DNA of 64,000 bases. Origin: Clostridia bacterium (GTDB lineage Bacteria > Bacillota > Clostridia > Christensenellales > Borkfalkiaceae). How positions within the stretch are numbered: position 1 is the first letter of the stretch; each line of letters opens with the position of its first letter. Below are positions 25,246 to 33,160 of the stretch, in pieces. The stretch lies in the NCBI GenBank assembly GCA_017536205.1, contig JAFXHX010000003.1, positions 1 through 64,000 on the forward strand. Direction: 5' to 3'. The translations under genes were made by a program, and so were the position numbers. Below the pieces are notes generated by a model. It was not told the origin of the DNA. It made no database searches and saw only the letters and a list, made by a program, of their open reading frames with translations.

Positions 25246-27330
25246 ATGAAGAAATTATTTGCTAAAATTATATCGCTAACACTCGCCGTTGTTATGAGTC
25301 TATTTGCATTAAACGGTTGCGGGCTCGTTACTACCAACGAAGAAAGAGATATGGCTCAAATTATCGCCACCGTTGCGCTTGACGAAGATTTAAGCACCGA
25401 TATTAAAAAGAGCAAATTAGTTACTCAATTCGTTAACAACGCATCTTATTACGTTAACGGTCAAGGCTACACCGTAAAAGAAACTTACGAACTTTTACTT
25501 GAAGATATCGTTGAAAGAGAAATACTTGCTCAACAAGCAAGGCTTGCACTTACTGGCGCTACGCAAGAAGTTGGCAACGAAAAAGGTTATTTTACGCAAG
25601 CACAAGAAGTTGCAGAAGCAAATAGAACTACTAAAGAAAAAGTTTTAACTACCAAAAACCACTTAGGTCAAGAAATGACCACCGTTACTAAAAGCGACTC
25701 GCTCGATAAGTTCTTAACCGAATACGAATATAATTCGGCGGTTTTCGGGGTTATATATGCGATTAACAACTATATAGAATCGTATATGGACGAAGAAGAT
25801 GAAGAAGAACACGAGCACGAATCTTACGCTGGAACTGCAAGAGCAACCCTTTCAGCCCCCACCGAACAAGAAGGCAACGAATACGAATTAAAAAACGATG
25901 AAAAATTAAGTAAAATTGACAAAGAGTCGTCGTTTTACAAGTCGTTAAAGTTCATCGTTGAAGAAAACGATTTAGACGTTGACATTGATTCTTACACCGA
26001 TAAATACAGCGTTTCTATGGCTGTGTATAAAGAGTATATTGAAAGCTTCAAAGTTGAAGGCCGTGAAGACAAGCGCGCAGTTAGCAAAATTATTAAAGAC
26101 CTTAGAGAACTTGGCCTTATAACTTCAGAAGAGGCGGCGGGTAAAACTCCCACCACTGCAAACGAGTTTTTAGAACTTTCTTACTTCAAAGCAAGCCTTA
26201 ACGACCAGTTTAGCAATCTCGTTATTAGCAAATACGAACTTGCTCTTACCAACCAGCAAGAAAAGATTATGGATAATAACGAAGAACTCTACAACGTATA
26301 TCTCAACGTTTACGAGTCGCAAGAAGCAATTTATAAAAACGACTATACCGCTTACGAATCTGCGCTTGAAAACGCAACCGAAGTAAGCCAAATACTCTAC
26401 AACCCAGACTTTGGCGGAAAATACGGCCAAATATTAAACCTTTTAATCGGCTTTAACGAAGCGCAAAACGAAGTTATTACAAATTCAAAGGCAGATAAAA
26501 ACCTTTCAGACGAAGAACTTTTAAATATTAGAAATAGCGTTTTAGCAACGTTAACCGCGCAAGACTTAAGAAGTTCTTGGGTTGATGCTGGTTACGGCGA
26601 ATATAACGCTTCTACGGGTAAAGTAACCTTTAAAAATCAATACTGCAAAACTAGCAGTTTATCTTCGTTTATCGGCACCGTTTACGGCGCCACCGATTAC
26701 ACCGAGAAAGACGAGTATAACAACGAAGTTACCAAGCATTATTTCGAGGCTGTTAAGCCCACCGTTATGACCTTTAACGAGTTCTTAAACGGTAAAACGG
26801 GCGTCTTTGACGGCGTTAATCAAATTATGGGCTTTACGGGTAATTCTGGTGTGTTAACTTCAGTTGCGGAGCAAAACTCGCTCGGTTACGTTTTAAACGA
26901 AGAAACGCTCGATAAGTACCAAGACCTTATTTACGCTTTCTCTACCGACGGTGGTTCGCTTTCAGAAGGTTTCGGTTACCTTTACTCTCCAAAAACTTCT
27001 AAAACCAAATACGTTCAAGAATATGCCGAAGCCGCTCAAAGACTTATAAACCTTGGCGTTGGCGCTTACGAAGTAGTTGCTACCGAATACGGCTACCATA
27101 TTATGCTTTGCGCAAGAGTAATCGAGCCAAGCACTCAACCTATTGTAAAAATCGATTTTGTAAGTATGCTTTCGGTTGAAGATAGCATTCCTTATAACTT
27201 TAAAGAGTATCAAAAATCGCGCGTGGTTTACGATAACATAAATAAAATTACCACTGCGTTTATAAACAGGAACCTTGATTCAAGCGTAACCTATTTTGAA
27301 AACACTTATAAAGATTTACTTGAAGAATAA
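25246..27330 (+). CDS. Large SurA/PrsA-like lipoprotein with a degenerate parvulin domain
   Basis: 694-aa predicted lipoprotein: signal peptide with lipobox ending A-L-N-G-C near residue 24. The N-terminal helical region recalls SurA/PrsA chaperone arms, with an acidic linker near 180-205. The C-terminal part (about 540-640) has the parvulin-like pattern G-G-S-L-S-E-G-F-G and E-Y-G-Y-H-I-M, typical of PpiC-type prolyl isomerases. Likely role: folding exported proteins outside the membrane. It is about twice the usual PrsA length; the middle (240-520) is unassigned. The start at 25246 follows TTGGAGA; an upstream TTG start is rejected. Confidence 0.75.
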   Translation: MKKLFAKIISLTLAVVMSLFALNGCGLVTTNEERDMAQIIATVALDEDLSTDIKKSKLVTQFVNNASYYVNGQGYTVKETYELLLEDIVEREILAQQARLALTGATQEVGNEKGYFTQAQEVAEANRTTKEKVLTTKNHLGQEMTTVTKSDSLDKFLTEYEYNSAVFGVIYAINNYIESYMDEEDEEEHEHESYAGTARATLSAPTEQEGNEYELKNDEKLSKIDKESSFYKSLKFIVEENDLDVDIDSYTDKYSVSMAVYKEYIESFKVEGREDKRAVSKIIKDLRELGLITSEEAAGKTPTTANEFLELSYFKASLNDQFSNLVISKYELALTNQQEKIMDNNEELYNVYLNVYESQEAIYKNDYTAYESALENATEVSQILYNPDFGGKYGQILNLLIGFNEAQNEVITNSKADKNLSDEELLNIRNSVLATLTAQDLRSSWVDAGYGEYNASTGKVTFKNQYCKTSSLSSFIGTVYGATDYTEKDEYNNEVTKHYFEAVKPTVMTFNEFLNGKTGVFDGVNQIMGFTGNSGVLTSVAEQNSLGYVLNEETLDKYQDLIYAFSTDGGSLSEGFGYLYSPKTSKTKYVQEYAEAAQRLINLGVGAYEVVATEYGYHIMLCARVIEPSTQPIVKIDFVSMLSVEDSIPYNFKEYQKSRVVYDNINKITTAFINRNLDSSVTYFENTYKDLLEE

Positions 27331-27336
27331 TTTAAA

Positions 27337-27364
27337 AACAACGCTAACTTGGCGTTGTTTTTTT
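27337..27364 (+). terminator. Rho-independent terminator of the lipoprotein gene
   Basis: AACAACGC/GCGTTGTT stem followed by T residues. Confidence 0.85.
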
Positions 27365-27410
27365 ATTTCATATTTACTAATTATTTAATATTATTTATAT
27401 TATATATAGA

Positions 27411-27434
27411 AAGCGCCCCTAGTGGCGCTTTTTT
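27411..27434 (+). terminator. Second, tandem terminator-like hairpin
   Basis: AAGCGCC/GGCGCTT stem followed by six T residues, 46 nt after the first terminator. The AT-only stretch between them holds no gene. The 303-bp gap before nrdD contains these two hairpins and the NrdR-like sites. Confidence 0.7.
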
Positions 27435-27510
27435 ATGCAAAAACAGCGATAAAAACGCATAAAATCGTTATAAAAGGTAAATACATAATGTGGTTTAATA
27501 AAAAACGGCA

Positions 27511-27587
27511 CCACAATATCTTGTGTTATTTTTTAAAATATTTTTAAAATTGTGGCTTTTGCAACAGTAATATATAGAAAATTGTGG
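27511..27587. promoter_or_regulatory. Putative NrdR-box region upstream of nrdD
   Basis: The 16-mer at 27511-27526 (CCACAATATCTTGTGT) matches the NrdR box ACACWATATATWGTGT at 14 of 16 positions. Two direct AAAATTGTGG half-site-like motifs follow at 27546-27555 and 27578-27587; centres are about 29 and 32 bp apart, close to three helical turns. NrdR represses ribonucleotide reductase genes when dATP is high. Confidence 0.5.
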
Positions 27588-27633
27588 TATATTATATAAG
27601 CAACACGAAAATGATATATTACGGAGACATGTT

Positions 27634-29811
27634 ATGAAGATAATCAAAAGAAGTGGCTCGGAAGTCGAGTTCGATTTAATTAAGATTATTAACGCGGTAG
27701 AAAAGGCAAACCGTGAAGTTATTGAAGACGATAGAATTACTGATGAACAAATTAGAGACCTTTCTAAAAAAGTTCAAGCAATTTGTTCGGCAAGAACGCG
27801 TTCGTTAGGCGTTGAAGAAATACAAGACCTTGTTGAAAACGAACTTATGCGTCTTGGTGCTTTTAACCTTGCAAGAACTTATATTACTTACCGTTATAAG
27901 CGTGAACTCGTTAGAAAGTCTAACACTACCGACCAACGCATTATTTCGCTTATCGATTGTAATAACGAAGAAGTTAAGCAAGAAAACTCTAACAAAAACC
28001 CCACTGTTAACAGCGTTCAACGCGACTATATGGCAGGTGAAGTTTCTAAAGATATAACCAAGCGTATTCTTCTTCCACAACACATAGTTACTGCGCACGA
28101 AGAAGGCGTTATTCACTTCCACGATGCCGACTACTTTGCTCAAAGAATGCATAACTGCGACCTTGTTAACCTTGAAGATATGCTTCAAAACGGCACCGTA
28201 ATTTCGGGAACTATGATTGAAAAGCCACACAGTTTTTCAACTGCTTGTAATATTGCAACCCAAATTATAGCGCAAGTAGCGTCTTCGCAATACGGTGGTC
28301 AAAGTATATCGCTTACCCACCTTGCGCCGTTTGTTCAAGTTTCTCGTGAAAAAATTACCGGCGAAGTTATCGAAGAGTTTAAAGATGCAGGCGTTGGCGT
28401 TTCAGACGACGTTATTAAGCGCATAGTTGAAAAGCGTGTGCGCGACGAAATTAGAAGGGGTATACAAACTATTCAATACCAAGTAGTAACGCTTATGACT
28501 ACTAACGGTCAAGCCCCCTTTATAACGGTGTTTATGTATCTTGGCGAGGCAAAGAGCGAACGCGAAAAGAAAGACCTTGCTATTATGATAGAAGAAACGC
28601 TCGTTCAACGTATTCGTGGTGTTAAAAACGAAAACGGCGTGTATATTACCCCCGCTTTCCCCAAACTTATTTACGTTTTAGAAGAACAAAATATTCACGA
28701 AGATAGCGAGTATTATTACCTTACTAAACTTGCAGCCGAATGTACTGCAAAGCGCATGGTTCCAGACTATATCTCTGAAAAGATTATGCGTAAACTTAAA
28801 GTAGATAAAAACGGTGACGGTCAATGTTACACCTGTATGGGTTGCCGTTCTTTCCTTACCACTTATCTCGACGACGACGGTAAGCCCAAGTATTACGGCA
28901 GATTTAACCAAGGCGTTGTAACTGTAAACCTTGTTGATATTGCTCTTTCTGCAAAGCGTGATATGAACGCTTTCTGGGATATTTTTGAAAAGCGCATGGA
29001 ACTTTGCCACGAAGCGCTTCAATGCCGTCACGAACGCCTTTCTGGCACTTTGTCAGACGCTGCGCCTATCTTATGGCAACACGGCGCTCTTGCAAGGCTT
29101 AAACCGGGTGAAAAAATAGATAAACTTCTTCACGGTGGTTATTCTACCATTTCGCTTGGCTACGCAGGTCTTTGGGAATGCGTTTACGCTATGACGGGTA
29201 AAAAACTTACCGAGCCAGAAGGTAAAGAGTTCGGCTTAAAGATAATGCAAGCCCTTAACGACTACACTGCAAAGTGGAAACGCGCCGAACACGTTGACTA
29301 TTCAATTTACGGCACTCCGCTTGAAAGCACCACTTATAAGTTTGCAAAATCACTTCAAAAACGCTTTGGTATTATCGAAGGCGTAACCGATAAAAACTAT
29401 ATTACTAACAGTTATCATATTCACGTTACCGAACCTATCGATGCCTTTACCAAACTCAAAGAAGAAGCAGAGTTCCAAGCCCTTTCTCCAGGTGGTGCAA
29501 TAAGTTACGTTGAAGTTCCCAATATGCAACATAACCTTCCTGCCGTACTTAAAGTTATGCAATTTATTTACGACAATATTATGTACGCCGAACTCAACAC
29601 CAAGAGTGACTATTGCCAAAACTGTGGTTACAACGGCGAAATCCAAATCGTAACCGACCCCGATGGTAAACTTATTTGGGAATGCCCCAACTGCAAAAAC
29701 CGCGACCAGTCCAAAATGAACGTTGCCCGTCGCACCTGTGGTTACATCGGTACTCAATACTGGAACCAAGGTAGGACGCAGGAGATAAAAGAGCGCGTAC
29801 TCCATTTATAA
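27634..29811 (+). CDS. nrdD: Anaerobic ribonucleoside-triphosphate reductase
   Basis: 725-aa class III ribonucleotide reductase, a glycyl-radical enzyme making dNTPs without oxygen. The N-terminal ATP-cone (1 to ~90, K-R-S-G-S-E-V-E-F-D) senses ATP/dATP. The catalytic barrel follows, with C-T-C-M-G-C-R near residue 395-401. The C-terminal zinc site uses C-Q-N-C and C-P-N-C, and the glycyl-radical motif R-T-C-G-Y-I-G puts the radical on Gly703. It is activated by NrdG, encoded downstream. Possible NrdR boxes precede it. Confidence 0.97.
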   Translation: MKIIKRSGSEVEFDLIKIINAVEKANREVIEDDRITDEQIRDLSKKVQAICSARTRSLGVEEIQDLVENELMRLGAFNLARTYITYRYKRELVRKSNTTDQRIISLIDCNNEEVKQENSNKNPTVNSVQRDYMAGEVSKDITKRILLPQHIVTAHEEGVIHFHDADYFAQRMHNCDLVNLEDMLQNGTVISGTMIEKPHSFSTACNIATQIIAQVASSQYGGQSISLTHLAPFVQVSREKITGEVIEEFKDAGVGVSDDVIKRIVEKRVRDEIRRGIQTIQYQVVTLMTTNGQAPFITVFMYLGEAKSEREKKDLAIMIEETLVQRIRGVKNENGVYITPAFPKLIYVLEEQNIHEDSEYYYLTKLAAECTAKRMVPDYISEKIMRKLKVDKNGDGQCYTCMGCRSFLTTYLDDDGKPKYYGRFNQGVVTVNLVDIALSAKRDMNAFWDIFEKRMELCHEALQCRHERLSGTLSDAAPILWQHGALARLKPGEKIDKLLHGGYSTISLGYAGLWECVYAMTGKKLTEPEGKEFGLKIMQALNDYTAKWKRAEHVDYSIYGTPLESTTYKFAKSLQKRFGIIEGVTDKNYITNSYHIHVTEPIDAFTKLKEEAEFQALSPGGAISYVEVPNMQHNLPAVLKVMQFIYDNIMYAELNTKSDYCQNCGYNGEIQIVTDPDGKLIWECPNCKNRDQSKMNVARRTCGYIGTQYWNQGRTQEIKERVLHL

Positions 29812-29824
29812 GCCTTATAAACTT

Positions 29825-29923
29825 CGTTATGCGTCGTTTCTGTTTCGTTTGCCTAACCCCAACAACCAAAAGGTTAGTTGTGTCTAGTCAAACTCACGAG
29901 CCTTGCCTAACTTGTTTCTAATG
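29825..29923 (+). repeat. Solitary copy of the structured intergenic repeat
   Basis: 99-nt copy of the element found three times at 38676-39051. It has CGTTA (29825-29829) and TAATG (29919-29923) closing ends that pair with one G-U, central arms CAACAACC (29860-29867) and GGTTAGTTG (29872-29880) with a single bulged A, and an AAAA loop. The downstream half keeps GAGCCT and CTTGTTTCTAA. It lies between nrdD and nrdG in the same orientation. Confidence 0.75.
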
Positions 29924-29972
29924 CTTATAATAATTGCTTTCTACAACAAACAAATAAAAATAATTAAACTAT

Positions 29973-30002
29973 GAAAATCTTTTAGGCAACTAAAAGATTT
30001 TC
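29973..30002 (+). promoter_or_regulatory. Perfect 13-bp hairpin with GCAA loop before nrdG
   Basis: GAAAATCTTTTAG (29973-29985), loop GCAA, CTAAAAGATTTTC (29990-30002). The loop fits the stable GNRA class. No T-run follows, so it is not a classic terminator. It ends 9 nt before the nrdG ATG, which has no ribosome site. Confidence 0.65.
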
Positions 30003-30011
30003 CCATCTTAT

Positions 30012-30542
30012 ATGAATTACGCTACTATTAAATACAACGATATTGCAAACGGAACGGGGGTAAGAACGTCGCTTTTCGTTTCGGGTTGCACTCATAAATG
30101 CAAAGGCTGTTTTAACGCCGAAGCGTGGGACTTTAATTACGGTTTACCCTACACTAAAGAAGTAGAAGATAACATTATTGCTTCTTTAAACTCTCCGTTT
30201 ATTGACGGGTTGTCCCTTCTTGGTGGCGAGCCGTTCGAGCCACAAAATCAGCCTGCGCTCCTTTCTTTACTTAAAAGGTTTAAAGAAACTTACCCAAATA
30301 AAACGGTGTGGTGCTACACGGGCTATCTATTCGATGAAGAACTGTTAAAGCCAAGTCGTGCAACTACCGAGCATACCTTACAAATGCTATCTTTAATAGA
30401 CGTGTTAGTTGACGGGCGTTTTGAAATGGATAAGAAAAACCTTATGCTCAAGTTTAGGGGCTCAACAAACCAACGCATTATAGACGTTCAAAAATCTCTA
30501 AAAGAAAAAACCGTCGTACTTCACGACGTTGACAAGTGGTGA
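30012..30542 (+). CDS. nrdG: Anaerobic RNR-activating radical SAM protein
   Basis: 176-aa radical SAM enzyme that installs the glycyl radical on NrdD. The cluster motif is C26-x3-C30-x2-C33, preceded by G-T-G-V-R-T-S; G-G-E-P lies near 76-79. Normal length. It follows nrdD after a 200-nt gap holding a structured repeat and a hairpin. The ATG at 30012 lacks a Shine-Dalgarno, so translation control is unclear. Its stop overlaps the ribosome-site region of dut. Confidence 0.95.
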   Translation: MNYATIKYNDIANGTGVRTSLFVSGCTHKCKGCFNAEAWDFNYGLPYTKEVEDNIIASLNSPFIDGLSLLGGEPFEPQNQPALLSLLKRFKETYPNKTVWCYTGYLFDEELLKPSRATTEHTLQMLSLIDVLVDGRFEMDKKNLMLKFRGSTNQRIIDVQKSLKEKTVVLHDVDKW

Positions 30543-30546
30543 TATT

Positions 30547-30990
30547 ATGCAAAAACTTACCGTAAACTTCAAAAAACTTAGCGAAAACGCAATAACTCCA
30601 ACCTTTGGAACGGAGTTTTCAGCAGGGGCAGACCTTTATAGCGCCGAAGAAGACGTTGTTATTGCTCCTAATCAAACCAAGTTTATAGGCACGGGAATTG
30701 CAACTGAAATACCCGCCTACACGGTTGGCCTTATATATGCAAGAAGCGGTCTTGCTTGCAAAAAAGGTTTAGCGCCTGCAAACAAAGTTGGCGTTATAGA
30801 TAGCGATTACCGTGGCGAAATTAAAGTTGCCCTTCACAATCACGGCACCGAGCCACAAACCGTTTTAAAAGGCGAAAGAATTGCTCAAATGGTAATAACC
30901 CCTTATTACGCCGTTGAATACGTTGAAAAGGAATCGTTAAGCGAAACCGTTCGCGGTGAAGGTGGATTTGGCTCAACGGGAAGAAAATAA
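30547..30990 (+). CDS. dut: dUTP diphosphatase
   Basis: 147-aa trimeric dUTPase, converting dUTP to dUMP and keeping uracil out of DNA. The five conserved motifs are visible: A-G-A-D-L near 27, A-R-S-G near 68-71, G-V-I-D-S-D-Y-R-G near 86, R-I-A-Q-M near 115, and the C-terminal G-G-F-G-S-T-G. The start was set at the ATG preceded by GGTGAT; an upstream Met overlaps nrdG. Placement after nrdDG couples dNTP synthesis and clean-up. Confidence 0.96.
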   Translation: MQKLTVNFKKLSENAITPTFGTEFSAGADLYSAEEDVVIAPNQTKFIGTGIATEIPAYTVGLIYARSGLACKKGLAPANKVGVIDSDYRGEIKVALHNHGTEPQTVLKGERIAQMVITPYYAVEYVEKESLSETVRGEGGFGSTGRK

Positions 30991-30992
30991 CA

Positions 30993-31022
30993 AAAAACTC
31001 TTGCGTTTTGCAAGAGCTTTTT
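30993..31022 (+). terminator. Rho-independent terminator after dut
   Basis: CTCTTGC/GCAAGAG stem, GTTTT loop, then C and five T residues. Confidence 0.85.
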
Positions 31023-31024
31023 AA

Positions 31025-32041
31025 TTACATTATGAACTGAATAGTGCAGTAACTTGCGTAAATAAGAAGCAATACAATTCCTTGCCAGCGCTTTAATTTG
31101 CCCGTTATAAGTGTGGGCACCGTTAATAATAACATAACTGAAAGCATTACGGGAATATCAAGCACGAGCGATGCGTTTTGACCAAATAGTATTGATTCTG
31201 CCGGTATCGAAAACGGAGATATTGTAATTGAAACGCCCGAAACTAAAACCAAGTTAAATAAGTTAGCGCCTATTATATTGCCAAGCGAAAGCGAGCCGTG
31301 CCCTTTAACTAGTGAAGTTATTGCAGTTACAAGTTCAGGTAGCGAAGTTCCTAGCGCAACGAAAGTAAGCGCAATAACCGAATCGGGAACGCCAAGCATA
31401 GTTGCAATTTTAGTTCCGTTTTCAACTAAAAAGTCTGCGCCAAACGCAATTGCAACTGCGCCTAAAACAAGCAAAATAAGTTCCCTTACAACCGAAGTTC
31501 TTTCGCCTTTAAGTTCTAAAACAAGTTCTTGTTTAAACGGTAATTTATCTAAAATCTCGGGCTTTTCTTCTTGAATATCTTGCGTTTTATTTTTAAGCAT
31601 TTTTAAAACGGTTATTACCATATAAACTATAAAAAGCGCAATAAGCGTAATTCCCGTCCACCTTTTAAAATTGCCCGTAGTATACGAAATGCCCGAATAA
31701 AACGTTGCTGCAATAAAGAAAAATATTACGGGTATTATAAGCGATTTTTTGTCAATTTTAGAAGGACTAACTGCAATCGTAATTGCTGAAATGAGCGCAG
31801 TATTGCAAATTATTGAACCTATTGCGTTTCCGTAAGCAATTTCGCCGTTGCCTATAATAGCGGCGCTACTTGAAACCATAACCTCAGGAAGCGTAGTACC
31901 TATTGACACTACGGTTGCGCCTATAAGTATTTCGGGAAGTTTAAATCGCCTTGCAAGCCCCGTAGCACCGTCGACAAACCAGTCGCCACCCTTTATAAGT
32001 AGTATTAAGCCTAAAATAAAAAGTAGTATGGGAATAATCAT
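31025..32041 (-). CDS. CaCA-family Na+/Ca2+ (or K+) antiporter
   Basis: 338-aa inner-membrane exchanger with two inverted halves of about five helices each. The alpha-repeat signatures are visible: G-A-T-V-V-S-I-G-T-T-L-P-E near residue 41 and A-L-G-T-S-L-P-E-L near residue 235. These bind the cation. YrbG-type calcium/sodium antiporters have this length and order. The start was taken at the ATG after AAGGTG; a longer in-frame Met at 32080 lacks a site. A cytosolic loop (about 150-190) links the halves. Confidence 0.92.
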   Translation of the reverse strand: MIIPILLFILGLILLIKGGDWFVDGATGLARRFKLPEILIGATVVSIGTTLPEVMVSSSAAIIGNGEIAYGNAIGSIICNTALISAITIAVSPSKIDKKSLIIPVIFFFIAATFYSGISYTTGNFKRWTGITLIALFIVYMVITVLKMLKNKTQDIQEEKPEILDKLPFKQELVLELKGERTSVVRELILLVLGAVAIAFGADFLVENGTKIATMLGVPDSVIALTFVALGTSLPELVTAITSLVKGHGSLSLGNIIGANLFNLVLVSGVSITISPFSIPAESILFGQNASLVLDIPVMLSVMLLLTVPTLITGKLKRWQGIVLLLIYASYCTIQFIM

Positions 32042-32089
32042 AATAACACCTTCCGTTATAATTATGCGTATTTTGCGCATTATATTCGT

Positions 32090-32230
32090 ATGAGAAAATA
32101 TAATGGTGAATATAAAAAGATTTTAAACGAATTAAAAAATGCCACCCCAAGCGAAGTGGGTTATATATTAAAGCGCTATTTTAGCGCTAAAAAACAAAGC
32201 CAAAAACCTAAAAATCCCACTTTGGAATAA
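32090..32230 (+). CDS. Possible small protein (46 aa)
   Basis: An open frame on the plus strand from ATG 32090 encodes 46 residues, basic and helix-prone, with the segment P-S-E-V-G-Y-I-L-K-R-Y-F-S. It starts in the gap between two minus-strand genes and overlaps the 3' end of the pflX-like gene by 23 nt. No Shine-Dalgarno is seen. The composition looks protein-like, but I recognise no family and it may be chance. Confidence 0.25.
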   Translation: MRKYNGEYKKILNELKNATPSEVGYILKRYFSAKKQSQKPKNPTLE

Positions 32231-33065
32231 ACTCTTCGCTAGAAGACGTTAAGTCTTGAACGAAAGCGTTTTCAACGCCCGATAATTGCGCGTACTCTAA
32301 AACTCTATCGTATTCTTTTTTTGTAATTTTGCGTTTAAGTTCGGGGAATAATTCAATACTGCCAAACGGAGTGTACTGCGCCATAATAGATAGATACGCT
32401 CCGTTTTTTTGGTTTTTTGCAAACCAGTCTATAACCCGCTTACTGTCGCTAACGTTTTCGGGAAGAATTAGGTGCCTAACTATAACGCCACTTTTCATAA
32501 GTCCGTTTTCTATAACCGTTTTTTTGCTTTCTAACATATACGAAATTGCATTTGTGGCAACGCTAAAATAATCTTTTTTACCCGTGTATTTTAGCGAAAC
32601 TTCACTCGAACAAAACTTTAAGTCAGGCAGGTAAATGTCAACGTATGGGGCGATTATTTTAAGTCCGTCTAGCGTTTCGTAGCCATGAGTGTTATAAACT
32701 ACGGGAATATTCGGTCTATATAATTCAAAGGCTTTTACAATGCCGGTTATATAGTGCGTTGGGGTTACTAGGTTTATATTACTAGCCCCCGCATCTTCAA
32801 GCGTTTTAAAAATATCGGCAAGTTCGCTTGGTGTAACAATTTTACCGCGTTTAGCGCGCGAAAGTTCGTAGTTTTGGCAATAAACGCATTTAAGCGAACA
32901 ACCCGAAAAAAACACCGTGCCCGAGCCTTTAGTTCCAGAAATAACGGGTTCTTCAAAAGGGTGCAGGTAATATTTAGAAATTAAAATATCGTTACCTACG
33001 CCACACGCACCTTTTTGCTCGTTTCTATCAATATTACAGTTGTTAGGGCATATAGTGCATTTCAT
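32208..33065 (-). CDS. PflX/COG1313-like radical SAM protein
   Basis: 285-aa radical SAM enzyme with cluster motif C56-x3-C60-x2-C63 and a separate N-terminal Cys set (C3, C6, C10, C21) typical of the PflX / AmmeMemoRadiSam-like group. Members are often annotated as pyruvate formate-lyase activating enzyme, but no glycyl-radical partner is adjacent, so the substrate is unknown. Divergent from metK, which makes the SAM it needs; the two promoters overlap. Its mRNA leader is predicted to be only about 5 nt, with no ribosome site. Confidence 0.85.
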   Translation of the reverse strand: MKCTICPNNCNIDRNEQKGACGVGNDILISKYYLHPFEEPVISGTKGSGTVFFSGCSLKCVYCQNYELSRAKRGKIVTPSELADIFKTLEDAGASNINLVTPTHYITGIVKAFELYRPNIPVVYNTHGYETLDGLKIIAPYVDIYLPDLKFCSSEVSLKYTGKKDYFSVATNAISYMLESKKTVIENGLMKSGVIVRHLILPENVSDSKRVIDWFAKNQKNGAYLSIMAQYTPFGSIELFPELKRKITKKEYDRVLEYAQLSGVENAFVQDLTSSSEEFIPKWDF

Positions 33066-33077
33066 AATCGTTTTATT

Positions 33078-33106
33078 ATTATAACACTTTTTAAAGTAGT
33101 TGACAA
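33078..33106 (-). promoter_or_regulatory. Promoter of the pflX-like gene
   Basis: Reverse strand TTGTCA (33106-33101), 17-bp spacer, TATAAT (33083-33078). The -35 overlaps the metK -35 on the other strand. Confidence 0.7.
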
Positions 33107-33128
33107 TAAAAATGAAAGCATATATAAT
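33100..33128 (+). promoter_or_regulatory. Sigma-A promoter of metK
   Basis: TTGACA (33100-33105), 17-bp spacer, TATAAT (33123-33128). Only ~25 nt separate the start point from the ATG, so there is no room for a SAM riboswitch. Confidence 0.85.
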
Positions 33129-33160
33129 TAAAATACTTTAATTATCAAGTAGGTTTAACT

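Noticed and set aside
32208-33065. Pyruvate formate-lyase activating enzyme (pflA)
   Set aside because: The extra N-terminal Cys set and lack of a neighbouring glycyl-radical enzyme fit the PflX/COG1313 group instead.
33129-33160. SAM riboswitch before metK
   Set aside because: Only about 25-30 nt separate the predicted transcript start from the ATG, too short for any known SAM riboswitch.
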